Origin: Agromyces protaetiae
GTDB lineage: Bacteria > Actinomycetota > Actinomycetes > Actinomycetales > Microbacteriaceae
DNA: 64,000 nt
Direction: 5' to 3'
Assembly (NCBI RefSeq): GCF_004135405.1
Contig: NZ_CP035491.1
Location: 1,550,001 to 1,614,000, forward strand
A program made the translations under genes and the position numbers. The notes beneath the pieces are model-generated. The model did no database searches and was not told where the DNA came from. It was given only the letters and a program-made list of their open reading frames with translations. Positions 8,837 through 17,061 of this stretch are shown piece by piece. Each line of letters starts with the position of its first letter. The first letter of the stretch is position 1.

Positions 8837-10041
8837 CGGATGTCTCGAGCGGCACGCCTGGGCGACGCCCCCTCCGTGCGGCGGTCATCGACCTCGACGC
8901 CGTCGCACGCAACGTCGAGACGCTCGCCGCGCGCGTCGCTCCCGCGAAGATCGTCGCCGTCGTCAAGGCAAACGCCTACGGCCACGGCGCCGTTCCGGTC
9001 GCGCGGGCTGCGCTCGCCGGAGGGGCGGCGCTCCTCGGCGTCGCCGATCTCGACGAGGCGTACGAACTCCGCGCCGGCGGCATCCACGGGCCCGTCGTGG
9101 CGTGGCTGCACGACCCGTTCGCCGACTTCCGGCGGGCGATCGGGCTGCGCATCGAGCTCGGCGTCTCGAGCCTCGCGCAGCTCGAACGCGTCGCGGCGGC
9201 GACGCTCACCTCCGAAGCGGCCCGCGTCCACCTGAAGATCGACACCGGACTCAACCGCAACGGCGTCCCCGAAACCGAGTGGGCGGCGGTCGTCGCGCGC
9301 GCCGCCGAACTCGAACGGCTCGAGCAGATCACGGTCGCGGGCGTCTTCAGCCACCTCGCGAACACGTCACGCGAAGCGGATGCCTCGCAGCTCGCCGCCT
9401 TCGAACGGGCGCTCGCCGTGGCATCCGACGCGGGGCTCCGCCCCGGCATCCGCCATATCGCCTCCTCCGAGGCCGCGCTCCGCGACCCGCACGCGCGCTA
9501 CGACGCCGTGCGCGTCGGCATCGGGATGTACGGGCTCACGCCGTTCGGCGACGGCACGACCTCGGCCGACCTCGGGCTCACGCCCGCGATGACCCTCGTG
9601 ACGCGCGTCGCAGGCACGCACCGCGCCCAGGCGGGTGCCGGCGTCTCGTACGGGCACCTGTGGCGTGCCGAGCACCCGACGACGCTCGCGCTCGTGCCGC
9701 TCGGCTACGCCGACGGCATTCCGCGGCATGCGACGGGCGGCGGGGCGGAAGTGCTCCTCGGCGGCAAGCGCCGCCCGATCGTCGGGCGGATCGCGATGGA
9801 CCAGTTCGTGGTCGACGTCGGCGACGACGACATCCGCGAGGGCGATGAGGTCGTCGTGTTCGGCGCCCCCGCGACCGGTGCCCCGACGGCCGACGAGCTC
9901 GCCGAGGCATCCGGCACCATCGGGTACGAGATCGTGACCCGCATCGGCCCGCGCGTCGCGCGCGTGCATGTCGGCGGGCCGAAGGCGACGCCCTGGCCCG
10001 ACGCCGAGGGCTACGGCGACGTCGATGAGGAGGAGGAGTGA
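8833..10041 (+). CDS. alr: Alanine racemase
   Basis: This PLP enzyme interconverts L- and D-alanine for peptidoglycan. The 402-residue protein carries the PLP lysine at residue 45 (VVKANAYGHG) and the second catalytic base Tyr273 (VSYGHLW) on the beta domain. The substrate-channel segments GIGMYGLTPF and RIAMDQFVVDV are present. The acidic end (DAEGYGDVDEEEE) is an extension. It overlaps acpS by ATGA and tsaE by GTGA. Linkage of alr to tsaE-tsaB-rimI-tsaD is standard in Actinobacteria. Confidence 0.96.
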   Translation: MTDVSSGTPGRRPLRAAVIDLDAVARNVETLAARVAPAKIVAVVKANAYGHGAVPVARAALAGGAALLGVADLDEAYELRAGGIHGPVVAWLHDPFADFRRAIGLRIELGVSSLAQLERVAAATLTSEAARVHLKIDTGLNRNGVPETEWAAVVARAAELERLEQITVAGVFSHLANTSREADASQLAAFERALAVASDAGLRPGIRHIASSEAALRDPHARYDAVRVGIGMYGLTPFGDGTTSADLGLTPAMTLVTRVAGTHRAQAGAGVSYGHLWRAEHPTTLALVPLGYADGIPRHATGGGAEVLLGGKRRPIVGRIAMDQFVVDVGDDDIREGDEVVVFGAPATGAPTADELAEASGTIGYEIVTRIGPRVARVHVGGPKATPWPDAEGYGDVDEEEE

Positions 10042-10571
10042 GCCTCCGCCTCGCGATCGCCGACGCCGACGCCATGGAGGAGTTCGGCCGTGCACTCGGC
10101 GCGGAACTCCGCGCCGGCGATCTCGTCGTGCTGACGGGCCCGCTCGGCGCGGGCAAGACGACGCTCACGCGCGGCATCGGCGAGGGGCTCGGCGTGCGCG
10201 GACCCGTGCAGTCGCCCACGTTCGTGCTCGCGCGCACGCACCCGAGCCTCACGGGCGGCGCGCCGCTCGTGCACGTCGACGCATACCGGCTCGGCACGGC
10301 CGCCGAGCTCGACGATCTCGACCTCGACTTCGACCGGTCGGTCGTCGTCGCCGAGTGGGGCGCCGGGCTCCTCGACGACGTGAGCGAGTCGTGGCTCGAG
10401 ATCGTGATCGAGCGGCGCGTCGGCGGGGCTGATGCGGCGAGCGAGCCGGATGCCTCGGACGGCGGCGCCCCCGAGGCATCCGCCGACCTCGATCTCGACG
10501 CCGACGAACCGCGCACCGTGACGGTCACCGCTCACGGCCCGCGCTGGGCCGGTACGCGCTACTCGGCCTGA
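10038..10571 (+). CDS. tsaE: tRNA t6A biosynthesis ATPase TsaE
   Basis: TsaE is the ATPase that, with TsaB and TsaD, completes N6-threonylcarbamoyladenosine at tRNA position 37. Visible motifs are the P-loop GPLGAGKTTLTRGIGEGLG (near residues 34-52), the SPTFVLARTH switch and HVDAYRLG. The 177-residue protein has a longer tail than usual: residues ~125-160 are an Ala/Asp/Glu-rich insert before a final beta strand (RTVTVTAHGPRW). The start GTG overlaps the alr stop. The next pathway gene, tsaB, lies 304 nt away behind its own promoter, which is a break in an otherwise overlapping operon. Confidence 0.93.
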   Translation: MSLRLAIADADAMEEFGRALGAELRAGDLVVLTGPLGAGKTTLTRGIGEGLGVRGPVQSPTFVLARTHPSLTGGAPLVHVDAYRLGTAAELDDLDLDFDRSVVVAEWGAGLLDDVSESWLEIVIERRVGGADAASEPDASDGGAPEASADLDLDADEPRTVTVTAHGPRWAGTRYSA

Positions 10572-10595
10572 CCACCCACCTCGCCCCACCCGCCA

Positions 10596-10619
10596 CCCCG
10601 CCCCACCCCACCCCGCCCC
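10596..10619 (-). other. Very strong G-quadruplex motif (minus strand)
   Basis: The plus strand reads CCCC runs separated by single bases; the minus strand has five G4 runs with one-nucleotide loops over 24 bp. Four would suffice for a stable parallel quadruplex. Confidence 0.85.
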
Positions 10620-10670
10620 ACCGGGTTTGTCGGACAATCGGCCGAATGTCGGACACATCGGGGAGATTCC

Positions 10671-10813
10671 GTCCGACAAACCCGGTGTTGTCCGACAAAC
10701 CCGGCGTTGTCCGTCAAACCCGGTGTTGTCCGACAAGCCCGGCGTTGTCCGACAAACCCGGCGTTGTCCGTCAAACCCGGTGTTGTCCGACAAACCCGGG
10801 TTTGTCCGACACC
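10671..10813. repeat. 19-bp tandem array, 7.5 copies, each with a TTGTCCGACAA palindrome
   Basis: The unit is GTCCGACAAACCCGGCGTT, with starts at 10671, 10690, 10709, 10728, 10747, 10766, 10785 and a partial at 10804. Units 3 and 6 share the variant GTCCGTCAA...GGTGTT, so units 2-4 and 5-7 form two copies of a 57-bp higher-order repeat. Junctions create the near-palindrome TTGTC-C-GACAA. An inverted 17-bp copy lies at 10621-10637. Confidence 0.95.
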
Positions 10814-10863
10814 GAAGAGCCGGGGGAGGTGCCGCGGCCGGCTCCGGCGTCAGCCGGGGCGCA

Positions 10864-10869
10864 TAGGCT
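10864..10869 (+). promoter_or_regulatory. Leaderless-type -10 box (TAGGCT) for tsaB
   Basis: TAGGCTGGAGGC directly precedes ATG 10876 with a 6-nt gap, the same arrangement as truA. Confidence 0.6.
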
Positions 10870-10875
10870 GGAGGC

Positions 10876-11499
10876 ATGCTCCTCGCCATCGACACGTCGA
10901 CCGGCACCTCCGTCGCCGTCGTCGACCGCGACGGCGGCGTGCTCGCCGAGGTCGGCACCGACGACCCCATGCGGCACGCCGAGGTCGTCGGCGACTTCAT
11001 CCGCGACGCGCTCGCCGCGGCGGGCGTCTTGCCCCGTGAGCTCTCGGGCGTCGCGGGCGGCATGGGTCCCGGGCCGTTCACGGGGCTGCGGGTCGGGATC
11101 GCCGCCGCGCACGCGTTCGCGCTCGGCATCGGCAGGCCGTTCGTGCCGGTCGTGAGCCACGATGCGGTCGCCTTCGCGTGGTACCGCGACGGCGGGTCGG
11201 GTCCGCTGCAGGTCGTGACCGACGCGCGTCGGCGCGAGTCGGCGGTGTCCGACTACGACGGGCTCGACGATGACGGCCTACCCGTGCGAGGCGCGGGCCC
11301 CGCGCTGTTCCCGCGTGACGAGGTGCCCGCACCCCGAGGCATCCGGCTCGAGGCATCCGTCGTCCCGGCCGGCGCGCTCGGACTGATCGCCGAGACCGCC
11401 TACGCGGCCGGCCGCCTGCCGCTCACGGCCGACGAGCCCCTCTACCTGCGCGCACCCGATGTGACGCCCTCGGCGGGCATCAAGCGGGTGACGCGATGA
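10876..11499 (+). CDS. tsaB: tRNA t6A biosynthesis protein TsaB
   Basis: TsaB is the inactive ASKHA-fold partner that forms the heterodimer with TsaD. The 207-residue protein starts [17 protein letters not shown] and contains [22 protein letters not shown] (near residues 61-82), the family signature; length is normal. It lacks the metal-binding His pair of TsaD, as expected. It overlaps rimI by ATGA. The position upstream of rimI and tsaD is the classical order. Confidence 0.94.
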   Translation: MLLAIDTSTGTSVAVVDRDGGVLAEVGTDDPMRHAEVVGDFIRDALAAAGVLPRELSGVAGGMGPGPFTGLRVGIAAAHAFALGIGRPFVPVVSHDAVAFAWYRDGGSGPLQVVTDARRRESAVSDYDGLDDDGLPVRGAGPALFPRDEVPAPRGIRLEASVVPAGALGLIAETAYAAGRLPLTADEPLYLRAPDVTPSAGIKRVTR

Positions 11500-12029
11500 G
11501 CCTCATGCTGCGCCGGGCGAAGACGACCGACCTCGACGGGATCATGGCGCTCGAACGCGCCGTCTTCGAGGGCGACGCGTGGCCCGAGCACGCCATGCGC
11601 GCCGAGCTCGAGGGCGAGCACAGCCACTACCTCGTCGTCGTCGACGATGCCGCACCCGACACCGTGCTCGGGTACGCGGGTCTCCTCGCGGGCCGCGGCT
11701 CGGGCGAAGGGGACATCCAGACGATCGCCGTCGAACCCGCGCAGCGGGGCGGCGGCGTCGGCCGCGCGCTCATGAACGCGCTCATCGCCGAGGCCCGCGC
11801 CCGCGGCGCCGAGCGCCTCTTCCTCGAGGTGCGCGCCGACAACCCCGTCGCCCGCGGCCTCTACACGTCGCTCGGCTTCGCCGAGATCGGCGTGCGGCCG
11901 GGGTACTACCGCGACGGCGTCGACGCCGTGCTCATGCGCCTCGACGTGCCCGCCGCTCAGGCGGCGCCGGCGCCGCTCGACATGTCGCCCATCGAGGTCG
12001 GGTCCCCCGAGCAGGAGGAGAACGGATGA
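11496..12029 (+). CDS. rimI: Ribosomal-protein-alanine N-acetyltransferase (GNAT)
   Basis: This GNAT-fold acetyltransferase uses acetyl-CoA; RimI acetylates the N-terminus of S18, and in Actinobacteria may act on more proteins. The acetyl-CoA loop is [18 protein letters not shown] (near residues 78-95), followed by the conserved [20 protein letters not shown] with the Asn and Tyr that shape the active site, and [20 protein letters not shown]. About 25 extra residues (Ala/Pro-rich, then [15 protein letters not shown]) extend beyond the GNAT fold. It overlaps tsaB and tsaD by four bases on each side. Confidence 0.92.
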   Translation: MSLMLRRAKTTDLDGIMALERAVFEGDAWPEHAMRAELEGEHSHYLVVVDDAAPDTVLGYAGLLAGRGSGEGDIQTIAVEPAQRGGGVGRALMNALIAEARARGAERLFLEVRADNPVARGLYTSLGFAEIGVRPGYYRDGVDAVLMRLDVPAAQAAPAPLDMSPIEVGSPEQEENG

Positions 12030-13078
12030 CCCGCGAAGCCCCCCTCGTCCTCGGCATCGAGACGAGCTGTGACGAGACGGGCGTCGGCATCGTGCGCGGC
12101 ACCGAGCTCCTCGCCAACACGATCGCCTCCTCGATGGAGGAGCACGCCCGGTACGGCGGCGTCGTGCCCGAGGTCGCGGCACGCGCACACCTCGAGGCGC
12201 TCGGCCCCACGATCCGTGCGGCGCTCGACGAGGCATCCGTCTCGCTCGGCGAGATCGACGCCGTCGCCGTCACGAGCGGACCCGGCCTCGCGGGCGCGCT
12301 CATGGTCGGCGTCGGCGCGGCCAAGGCGCTCTCGCTCGCCATCGGCAAGCCGATCTACGCCGTCAACCACCTCGTCGGCCACGTGGGCGCCGACCTCCTC
12401 GGCGACGTCGAGCCTCTCGAGACGCCGACCGTCGCCCTCCTCGTCTCGGGCGGGCACACGTCGCTCCTCCTCGTCCGCGACCTCGTGAGCGACGTCGAAC
12501 TGCTCGGCGAGACGATCGACGACGCCGCCGGCGAGGCCTTCGACAAGGTCGCGCGCCTGCTGGGACTGCCCTACCCCGGCGGCCCCGAGATCGACCGTGC
12601 CGCGATCGGCGGCGATCCGACCGCCATCCGGTTCCCGCGCGGACTCACGAAGCCGAAAGACCTCGAACGCCACCGCTACGATTTCAGCTTCTCGGGGTTG
12701 AAGACCGCGGTCGCGCGGTGGGTCGAGCAGCGCGAGGCGCTCGACGAGCCGGTGCCCATGGCGGATGTCGCCGCGAGCTTCCGCGAGGCCGTCGTCGACG
12801 TCCTCGTCGGCAAGGCGCTCGCCGCGTGCGCCGACCTCGGCGTGCCGCGGCTCCTGCTCGGCGGCGGCGTCGTCGCGAACGCGCGGCTCCGTCAGGTCGC
12901 GCAAGAGCGGGCGGATGCCTCGGGCGTCGCTCTGCGGATTCCGCCGCTGTCGCTCTGCACCGACAACGGCGCGATGATCGCCGCCCTCGGTGCGCGATTG
13001 ATCGCGGCGGGACATCCGCCGTCGGATCTCGGCTTCGGCGCCGACTCGACGCTCCCCGTCACCGACATCCGCGTCTGA
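12026..13078 (+). CDS. tsaD: tRNA N6-adenosine threonylcarbamoyltransferase TsaD
   Basis: TsaD transfers the threonylcarbamoyl group to A37 of ANN-decoding tRNAs. The 350-residue protein begins [17 protein letters not shown], has the metal-binding HxxxH in [23 protein letters not shown], the [22 protein letters not shown] block and [10 protein letters not shown] at the C-terminal metal Asp. ATG 12026 overlaps the rimI stop and follows AGGAGGAGAAC, a strong ribosome-binding site. It closes the alr-tsaD gene group. Confidence 0.97.
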   Translation: MTREAPLVLGIETSCDETGVGIVRGTELLANTIASSMEEHARYGGVVPEVAARAHLEALGPTIRAALDEASVSLGEIDAVAVTSGPGLAGALMVGVGAAKALSLAIGKPIYAVNHLVGHVGADLLGDVEPLETPTVALLVSGGHTSLLLVRDLVSDVELLGETIDDAAGEAFDKVARLLGLPYPGGPEIDRAAIGGDPTAIRFPRGLTKPKDLERHRYDFSFSGLKTAVARWVEQREALDEPVPMADVAASFREAVVDVLVGKALAACADLGVPRLLLGGGVVANARLRQVAQERADASGVALRIPPLSLCTDNGAMIAALGARLIAAGHPPSDLGFGADSTLPVTDIRV

Positions 13079-13151
13079 GCGCCTCGGCGCCGCTCCGCGT
13101 CGCGTTCCGACACTCAGTCCACAACCCCTCGCCGTCGCGCGCGCCGCGCGC

Positions 13152-13157
13152 TAGGGT
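13152..13157 (+). promoter_or_regulatory. -10 box (TAGGGT) upstream of the DUF4190 gene
   Basis: GCTAGGGTGAACC would start transcription near 13164, giving a leader of about 90 nt before GTG 13254. Confidence 0.45.
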
Positions 13158-13253
13158 GAACCGAATCGAGCGATGCCGCGCGCCATTCCGGCCCGCGTCG
13201 CGGATCACCGCGATGCGACGACCGGCATCCACGCACCCGAGGGGACCGACACA

Positions 13254-13682
13254 GTGACCGATCCGAACCTTCCCGAGCAGCCCGCCGGCGTTCCGCCCGT
13301 GACGCCGCCTGCGGCGCCCGCGTACGGCGCGCCCCCTGCGGCGCCCGCGGCTCCCGCCTACGGCGCACCGGCCGCTCCCGCCTACGGCGCACCGGCCGCT
13401 CCCGCCTACGGAGCGCCCGCCTACGGCGCCCCCGCGCCCGCCGCGCAGAAGACCAACGTGCTCGCGATCGTGTCGCTCGTGACGGCGTTCTTCGTCTCGC
13501 TCGCCGCCGTCATCACGGGCCACATCGCCCTCAACCAGATCAAGAAGACGGGTGAGAGCGGCCGCGGTCTCGCGATCGCCGGCCTCGTGCTCGGCTACCT
13601 CGGCCTCGCATTCGGGCTCATCTGGATCATCATCGTGGTCATCGCGCTCGCGAGCGGCGGCGTCACCTACTCGACGTACTGA
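13254..13682 (+). CDS. DUF4190 domain-containing membrane protein
   Basis: This small protein (142 residues) has a Pro/Ala-rich, predicted disordered first half with repeated AAPAYGAP units (residues ~18-62), then two hydrophobic helices in a DUF4190 domain (NVLAIVSLVTAFFVSLAAVI; AIAGLVLGYLGLAFGLIWII) joined by the conserved GHIALNQIKKTGESGRGLA. It ends in YSTY. GTG 13254 was chosen because GAGGGGACC precedes it and the frame upstream lacks family similarity. The function is unknown; the domain accompanies cell-envelope and secretion-related proteins. The next gene is a diverged paralogue ending in the same four residues. Confidence 0.8.
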   Translation: MTDPNLPEQPAGVPPVTPPAAPAYGAPPAAPAAPAYGAPAAPAYGAPAAPAYGAPAYGAPAPAAQKTNVLAIVSLVTAFFVSLAAVITGHIALNQIKKTGESGRGLAIAGLVLGYLGLAFGLIWIIIVVIALASGGVTYSTY

Positions 13683-13707
13683 TCCCTCTCGAGGAGGAGA
13701 CCGCACG

Positions 13708-14604
13708 ATGACCGATCCGAAAGACAACACCCCCGACGACGCAGTACCCGCCGTCGACTTCGGCGGGGCCCCGGCCGCGCCCGACTCGGCGTGGGCCGCG
13801 CCCGCCGAGGGCGCCTCGGCAGCCGAAGAGGTCGCCGAAGAGACCGTGCTCCGCGAGTCGCTCCCCGGCGCCGACCAGGCAGCCGTGGTGACCGGCGCCG
13901 CGAGCACGCCCGAACCCCCGGCCGCTCCCGAGCCGCCCGCGGCGCCTGAAGCGCCGTCCGTGCCCGAGGTGCCGTCGGTGCCCGAGCCGCCGGCTCCGCC
14001 GGCCCCGCCCGGGTACTGGACGCCGACCGAGGTGCCCTCGAGCGCGCCTGCGGCTCCGGCCGCGCCCGCGTACGGGGCGCCCGCGGCGCCTGAGCCGCCG
14101 GTCTACGGCGCTCCGGTTCCGCCCGCCTACGGCGCTCCGGCCGCACCCGAGCCGCCTGCCTACGGCGCTCCGGTCCCGCCCGCGTACGGTGCTCCGGCCG
14201 CACCCGAGCCGCCTGCCTACGGCGCTCCGGTCCCGCCCGCGTACGGCGCTCCGGCGCAGCCCGCGTACGGTGCGCCCGCGCAGCCCGCCTACGGTGTCCC
14301 GGCTCCCGCCTACGGTTCACCGGCGTACGCGCCCGTGCAGCAGAAGGCCCAGGTGCTCAGCATCATCTCGATGATCGCCGGCATCTTCGGCATCCTCGTG
14401 AGCGTCTTCGGGGTGGGCTTCGGATTCATCTTCTCCGCGGCCGCAGTCGTGCTCGGCTTCCTCGGACGCAAGAAGGAGCCGGCGGCGAAGGGGTTCTGGC
14501 TCACCGGTCTCATCACCGGATTCGTCGGGATCGCGATCTCGCTCGTATTCGGGCTGTTCCTGCTCATCTTCATCATCTCGGCGGCCTCGTACTCGACCTA
14601 CTAG
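13708..14604 (+). CDS. Pro/Ala-rich YGAP-repeat membrane protein, DUF4190-like
   Basis: This 298-residue paralogue of the preceding gene has an acidic start (residues 1-60), a proline-rich stretch and then about ten YGAP-type repeats (roughly 115-205, units such as AAPEPPAYGAPVPPAYGAP). Two hydrophobic segments follow (LSIISMIAGIFGILVSVFGV; FWLTGLITGFVGIAISLVFG) with a cytoplasmic LGRKKEPAAKG link, and the same YSTY ending. GAGGAGGA lies 9 nt before ATG 13708. The repeat DNA is nearly identical between units, so copy number may vary between strains. Role unknown; the low-complexity part may span or bind the cell wall. Confidence 0.75.
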   Translation: MTDPKDNTPDDAVPAVDFGGAPAAPDSAWAAPAEGASAAEEVAEETVLRESLPGADQAAVVTGAASTPEPPAAPEPPAAPEAPSVPEVPSVPEPPAPPAPPGYWTPTEVPSSAPAAPAAPAYGAPAAPEPPVYGAPVPPAYGAPAAPEPPAYGAPVPPAYGAPAAPEPPAYGAPVPPAYGAPAQPAYGAPAQPAYGVPAPAYGSPAYAPVQQKAQVLSIISMIAGIFGILVSVFGVGFGFIFSAAAVVLGFLGRKKEPAAKGFWLTGLITGFVGIAISLVFGLFLLIFIISAASYSTY

Positions 14605-14607
14605 GCT
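14602..14607 (+). promoter_or_regulatory. Leaderless-type -10 box (TAGGCT) for the 14615 gene
   Basis: TAGGCT begins in the upstream TAG stop codon and ends 7 nt before ATG 14615. Confidence 0.55.
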
Positions 14608-14614
14608 CTGCTGC

Positions 14615-15172
14615 ATGAGCGAGCGTGAGGGGGTCCCGCCGATCAGCGGGACCCCCGATCCGTTTCCCCGAACCGAGGCTCCGCCCCTCGGCGAAACGAC
14701 GCGCCGGCCCGCAGCACATGACAGCGACCCGGATGCCCCGGCGATCGACCCGCTCGCCGAGTACCACCCGGGCGGCACCACCCACCAGGCCATCCCGCCG
14801 ATCCGCGAGTTCGACGAGACGTTCGACACCGGGGTGCTCCATCAGCTGCCGACCGGGCAACTGCTCATCGTCCACCGCCCCGGCGTTCCGCCCTCGGCCG
14901 GAGATGCGGCCGAAGACGTCGACGTGCAACGGCGCGTCTACAGCTGGGTCGGCGCTGTCCTCGGTTCCATCGGCGCCGTCGCCTCGCTCTTCGTCGGCTG
15001 GATGCTTCCGCTCGCCGTCGCGGCCATCGTGTTCGGCGTCCTCGGCCTCCGCCGCGAAGAACACGGGCGCTCGCTCGCATTCGTCGCCATCGGCACGGGC
15101 ATCACGGGCCTCGTGTTCTCCGCGGTGTGGATCGGCTACTACCTCATCGTCTACGGAGCCCTCCCGAGTTGA
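14615..15172 (+). CDS. DUF4190-like membrane protein
   Basis: The 185-residue protein has a hydrophilic N-terminal ~108 residues containing a weak ITGLPTG-like motif (FDTGVLHQLPTGQLLIVHRP) and a C-terminal domain with two hydrophobic helices (VGAVLGSIGAVASLFVGWML; FVAIGTGITGLVFSAVWIGY) and the DUF4190-type linker VLGLRREEHGRSLAF. It is the third protein of this architecture in a row and has its own leaderless promoter. No enzymatic motif is seen. It converges on the methyltransferase gene, 35 nt from its end. Confidence 0.7.
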   Translation: MSEREGVPPISGTPDPFPRTEAPPLGETTRRPAAHDSDPDAPAIDPLAEYHPGGTTHQAIPPIREFDETFDTGVLHQLPTGQLLIVHRPGVPPSAGDAAEDVDVQRRVYSWVGAVLGSIGAVASLFVGWMLPLAVAAIVFGVLGLRREEHGRSLAFVAIGTGITGLVFSAVWIGYYLIVYGALPS

Positions 15173-15207
15173 CGCGCGGTGTGGATCGGCACGGGGCCGG
15201 TCGGTCG

Positions 15208-16410
15208 TCAGCCGTCGAGCCGTTCGACGAGGAGCGTCACGCGACGTCCCTCCTCGCGCGTGACGACGATCGTCGCCGACGCGTCGCCCTTGAGCTTCAG
15301 TCGGGTGCGCAGCGCGGCGGGGTCGATGTCGACGCCGCGCTTCTTGATCTCGAGCGTGCCGATTCCGCGTGCCGCGAGCGCCTGGCGCAACTGCCGCTCG
15401 TCGTTCGGCAGCCGCTCGACGACGCGGAACCCGCGCGCGAACGGCGACTCGAACGCCCGGTCGGCCGTGATGTAGGCGATGCCGTCGGACAGCATCCACC
15501 CGCCGTTCGCGCGTGCGAGGTCGCCGATGAGCCGCGCGCGGATGACCGACCCGTCGGGCTCGTACACGTAGTCGCCGAGGGGGCCGACCGGCGCGTCCTC
15601 GCTGTCGGCGGGTGCCGTGAGCTCCGACGCCTGGTCGCCGCGGACGACGAGCGCCGCACGGCCGACGCCGGGCCGGGCGAGCGGCCCGAACCACACGCCC
15701 AGTTCGACGACGTCGCCGTCGACCGACACCCACTGCGCCTCGGCGCCGGCCGGCACGAGGTCGCGGTCGGTGCCGGGGCCGAGCTTCACGCCGACGGCCC
15801 CCGCCGTGACGACGTCGGCGAGGCCGAACGCGAAGTCGAGGGACGGCGTGTACTGCGAGGCATCCGCGATTCTCGTCGTGCGACCGCCCGCGGTCGTGCG
15901 CCGAGCGGGGTCGAGCCATGCGCCGCCGATGCCGCCGAGCGCGACGTCCTCGGCGCGCGAGTGCAGCACGCGCGCGTGCGGGAACGGGCTGAGGTTGAAC
16001 GCTGCGATCGCGGCCGTGACCTCGTCGGCGTCGGCCGCGGTGACCTCGAGGTCGACTGCGGCGAGGGCGAGGGCGTCGCCGCCGATGCCGCAGCCGAGGT
16101 CGGCGACGTGACGGATGCCCGCGCGCGAGAAGCGGCCGGCATGGAGGGCGGCGACGCGCAGTCGGGTCGCCTGCTCGAGGCCGGCCTCGGTGAAGAGCAT
16201 GCGGCTCGCGAACTCGCCGAACTTGGCGCGCGCCTTGTCGCGCAGCTTCGCCTGACTGAGCACGGCGGCGACGAGTGCGGGGGAGTGGCCCTGCTTGCGG
16301 AGGTCGGCGACGGTGCGCACGACGTCGGCCTTCGTGTCCCACGGGGGGAGCGAGTCGAGGAGCCGCAGGCCCTCGGGCGAAAGCAGTTCGACGAGCTCGG
16401 CGCGGTCCAC
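15208..16410 (-). CDS. Class I SAM-dependent methyltransferase, THUMP-like type
   Basis: The 400-residue protein has a methyltransferase core with the SAM motif [16 protein letters not shown] (near residues 96-111), an acidic ribose-contact strand (VTAADAD) and an LDPARR motif in the catalytic loop, which is typical of uncharacterised actinobacterial proteins annotated as THUMP-like methyltransferases. The C-terminal ~100 residues ([20 protein letters not shown]) form a small extra domain that may bind RNA. I chose GTG 16410, not the longer frame to 16452, because TACCGT on the minus strand lies 6 nt upstream. Substrate unknown, probably RNA by fold analogy. Confidence 0.75.
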   Translation of the reverse strand: MDRAELVELLSPEGLRLLDSLPPWDTKADVVRTVADLRKQGHSPALVAAVLSQAKLRDKARAKFGEFASRMLFTEAGLEQATRLRVAALHAGRFSRAGIRHVADLGCGIGGDALALAAVDLEVTAADADEVTAAIAAFNLSPFPHARVLHSRAEDVALGGIGGAWLDPARRTTAGGRTTRIADASQYTPSLDFAFGLADVVTAGAVGVKLGPGTDRDLVPAGAEAQWVSVDGDVVELGVWFGPLARPGVGRAALVVRGDQASELTAPADSEDAPVGPLGDYVYEPDGSVIRARLIGDLARANGGWMLSDGIAYITADRAFESPFARGFRVVERLPNDERQLRQALAARGIGTLEIKKRGVDIDPAALRTRLKLKGDASATIVVTREEGRRVTLLVERLDG

Positions 16411-16416
16411 CCCGTC

Positions 16417-16422
16417 ACGGTA
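16417..16422 (-). promoter_or_regulatory. Leaderless-type -10 box (TACCGT) for the methyltransferase gene
   Basis: On the minus strand TACCGT ends 6 nt before the GTG at 16410 and so decides the start. Confidence 0.5.
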
Positions 16423-16463
16423 GCAGGCGGGCGAAGGGCGGCCGCGAGACATCCGTCACAACG

Positions 16464-16490
16464 CTGGCACTCACGTTGCACGAGTGCCAG
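16464..16490 (+). promoter_or_regulatory. CIRCE-type operator 1 upstream of groES
   Basis: CTGGCACTC-N9-GAGTGCCAG is a perfect 9-9-9 inverted repeat. It differs from the consensus CIRCE (TTAGCACTC-N9-GAGTGCTAA) only in the outer two bases of each arm. Its loop contains the -35 hexamer. Confidence 0.8.
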
Positions 16491-16504
16491 AACCCGCATA
16501 GACT
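16476..16504 (+). promoter_or_regulatory. groES promoter
   Basis: A -35 TTGCAC (16476-16481), a 17-bp spacer and a -10 TAGACT (16499-16504) put the start near 16511, inside the second CIRCE element. This is a strong housekeeping-type promoter flanked by heat-shock operators. Confidence 0.75.
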
Positions 16505-16509
16505 CCCTG

Positions 16510-16536
16510 TTAGCACTCTCAGTCCGAGGCTGCTAA
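16510..16536 (+). promoter_or_regulatory. CIRCE operator 2 at the groES start site
   Basis: TTAGCACTC-N9-GGCTGCTAA has a perfect left arm and 7 of 9 matches in the right. HrcA bound here would cover the transcription start. Confidence 0.85.
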
Positions 16537-16586
16537 CCACAGTCTTCGTGCAAGACAGCACCCACCACCGAGAAAAGGGGTCAACC

Positions 16587-16883
16587 GTGTCGGTTTCCAT
16601 CAAGCCGCTCGAAGATCGCATCGTCATCAAGCAGGTCGAGGCCGAGCAGACCACGGCGTCGGGTCTCGTGATCCCCGACACCGCGAAGGAGAAGCCGCAG
16701 GAGGGCGAAGTCATCGCTGTCGGCCCTGGCCGCATCGACGACAACGGCAACCGCGTGCCCCTCGACGTCGCCGTCGGCGACAAGGTCATCTACTCGAAGT
16801 ACGGCGGCACCGAGGTCAAGTTCGGCGGCGAGGACTTCCTCGTCCTGTCGGCCCGCGACGTGCTCGCGGTCGTCGTCCGCTGA
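16587..16883 (+). CDS. groES: Co-chaperonin GroES
   Basis: GroES caps the GroEL folding chamber. The 98-residue protein has the mobile loop [20 protein letters not shown] (residues ~20-39), the [18 protein letters not shown] roof region and the terminal DVLAVV. GTG 16587 follows GAAAAGGGG. No groEL is adjacent; a terminator follows at 16903-16936, so groES is monocistronic here and groEL must lie elsewhere, as is usual in Microbacteriaceae and other Actinobacteria that separate the two. Two CIRCE elements indicate HrcA repression and heat induction. Confidence 0.97.
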   Translation: MSVSIKPLEDRIVIKQVEAEQTTASGLVIPDTAKEKPQEGEVIAVGPGRIDDNGNRVPLDVAVGDKVIYSKYGGTEVKFGGEDFLVLSARDVLAVVVR

Positions 16884-16902
16884 GTCGACGCACCCACGCT
16901 CC

Positions 16903-16936
16903 GAAGCCCGGTCGCCTTTCGAGGCGGCCGGGCTTC
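16903..16936 (+). terminator. Terminator after groES
   Basis: GAAGCCCGG...CCGGGCTTC with an inner CGCC/GGCG pairing and a TTTCGA loop, 20 nt after the stop. Confidence 0.8.
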
Positions 16937-17049
16937 GTCGCGTCTGCGGATGATTCGGGCGGATGTCTCGGGGCCCGGGTCGGGGCCCCGCGTTCCGTGC
17001 GGCGCGCGGGCGAGGCATCCGCTCGTCCTTCCATGTCCGAGGCCGGGCG

Positions 17050-17055
17050 TAGGCT
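17050..17055 (+). promoter_or_regulatory. Leaderless-type -10 box (TAGGCT) for rarD
   Basis: TAGGCTGAACCG precedes GTG 17062 with a 6-nt gap. Confidence 0.6.
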
Positions 17056-17061
17056 GAACCG

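Larger units (their letters stand above)
10572..10875. other. Intergenic region tsaE-tsaB with repeats
   Basis: These 304 bp are non-coding. In order they hold a C-rich tract (10572-10620), an inverted copy of the array unit (10621-10637), a 7.5-copy 19-bp tandem array (10671-10813) and the tsaB -10 box (10864-10869). Confidence 0.8.

Noticed and set aside
10671-10813. CRISPR array
   Set aside because: The units are contiguous with no unique spacers and there are no cas genes in the window.
13081-13253. A tRNA or small RNA gene in the tsaD-DUF4190 spacer
   Set aside because: No cloverleaf or strong hairpin with T-tail could be drawn; only a -10 box is visible.
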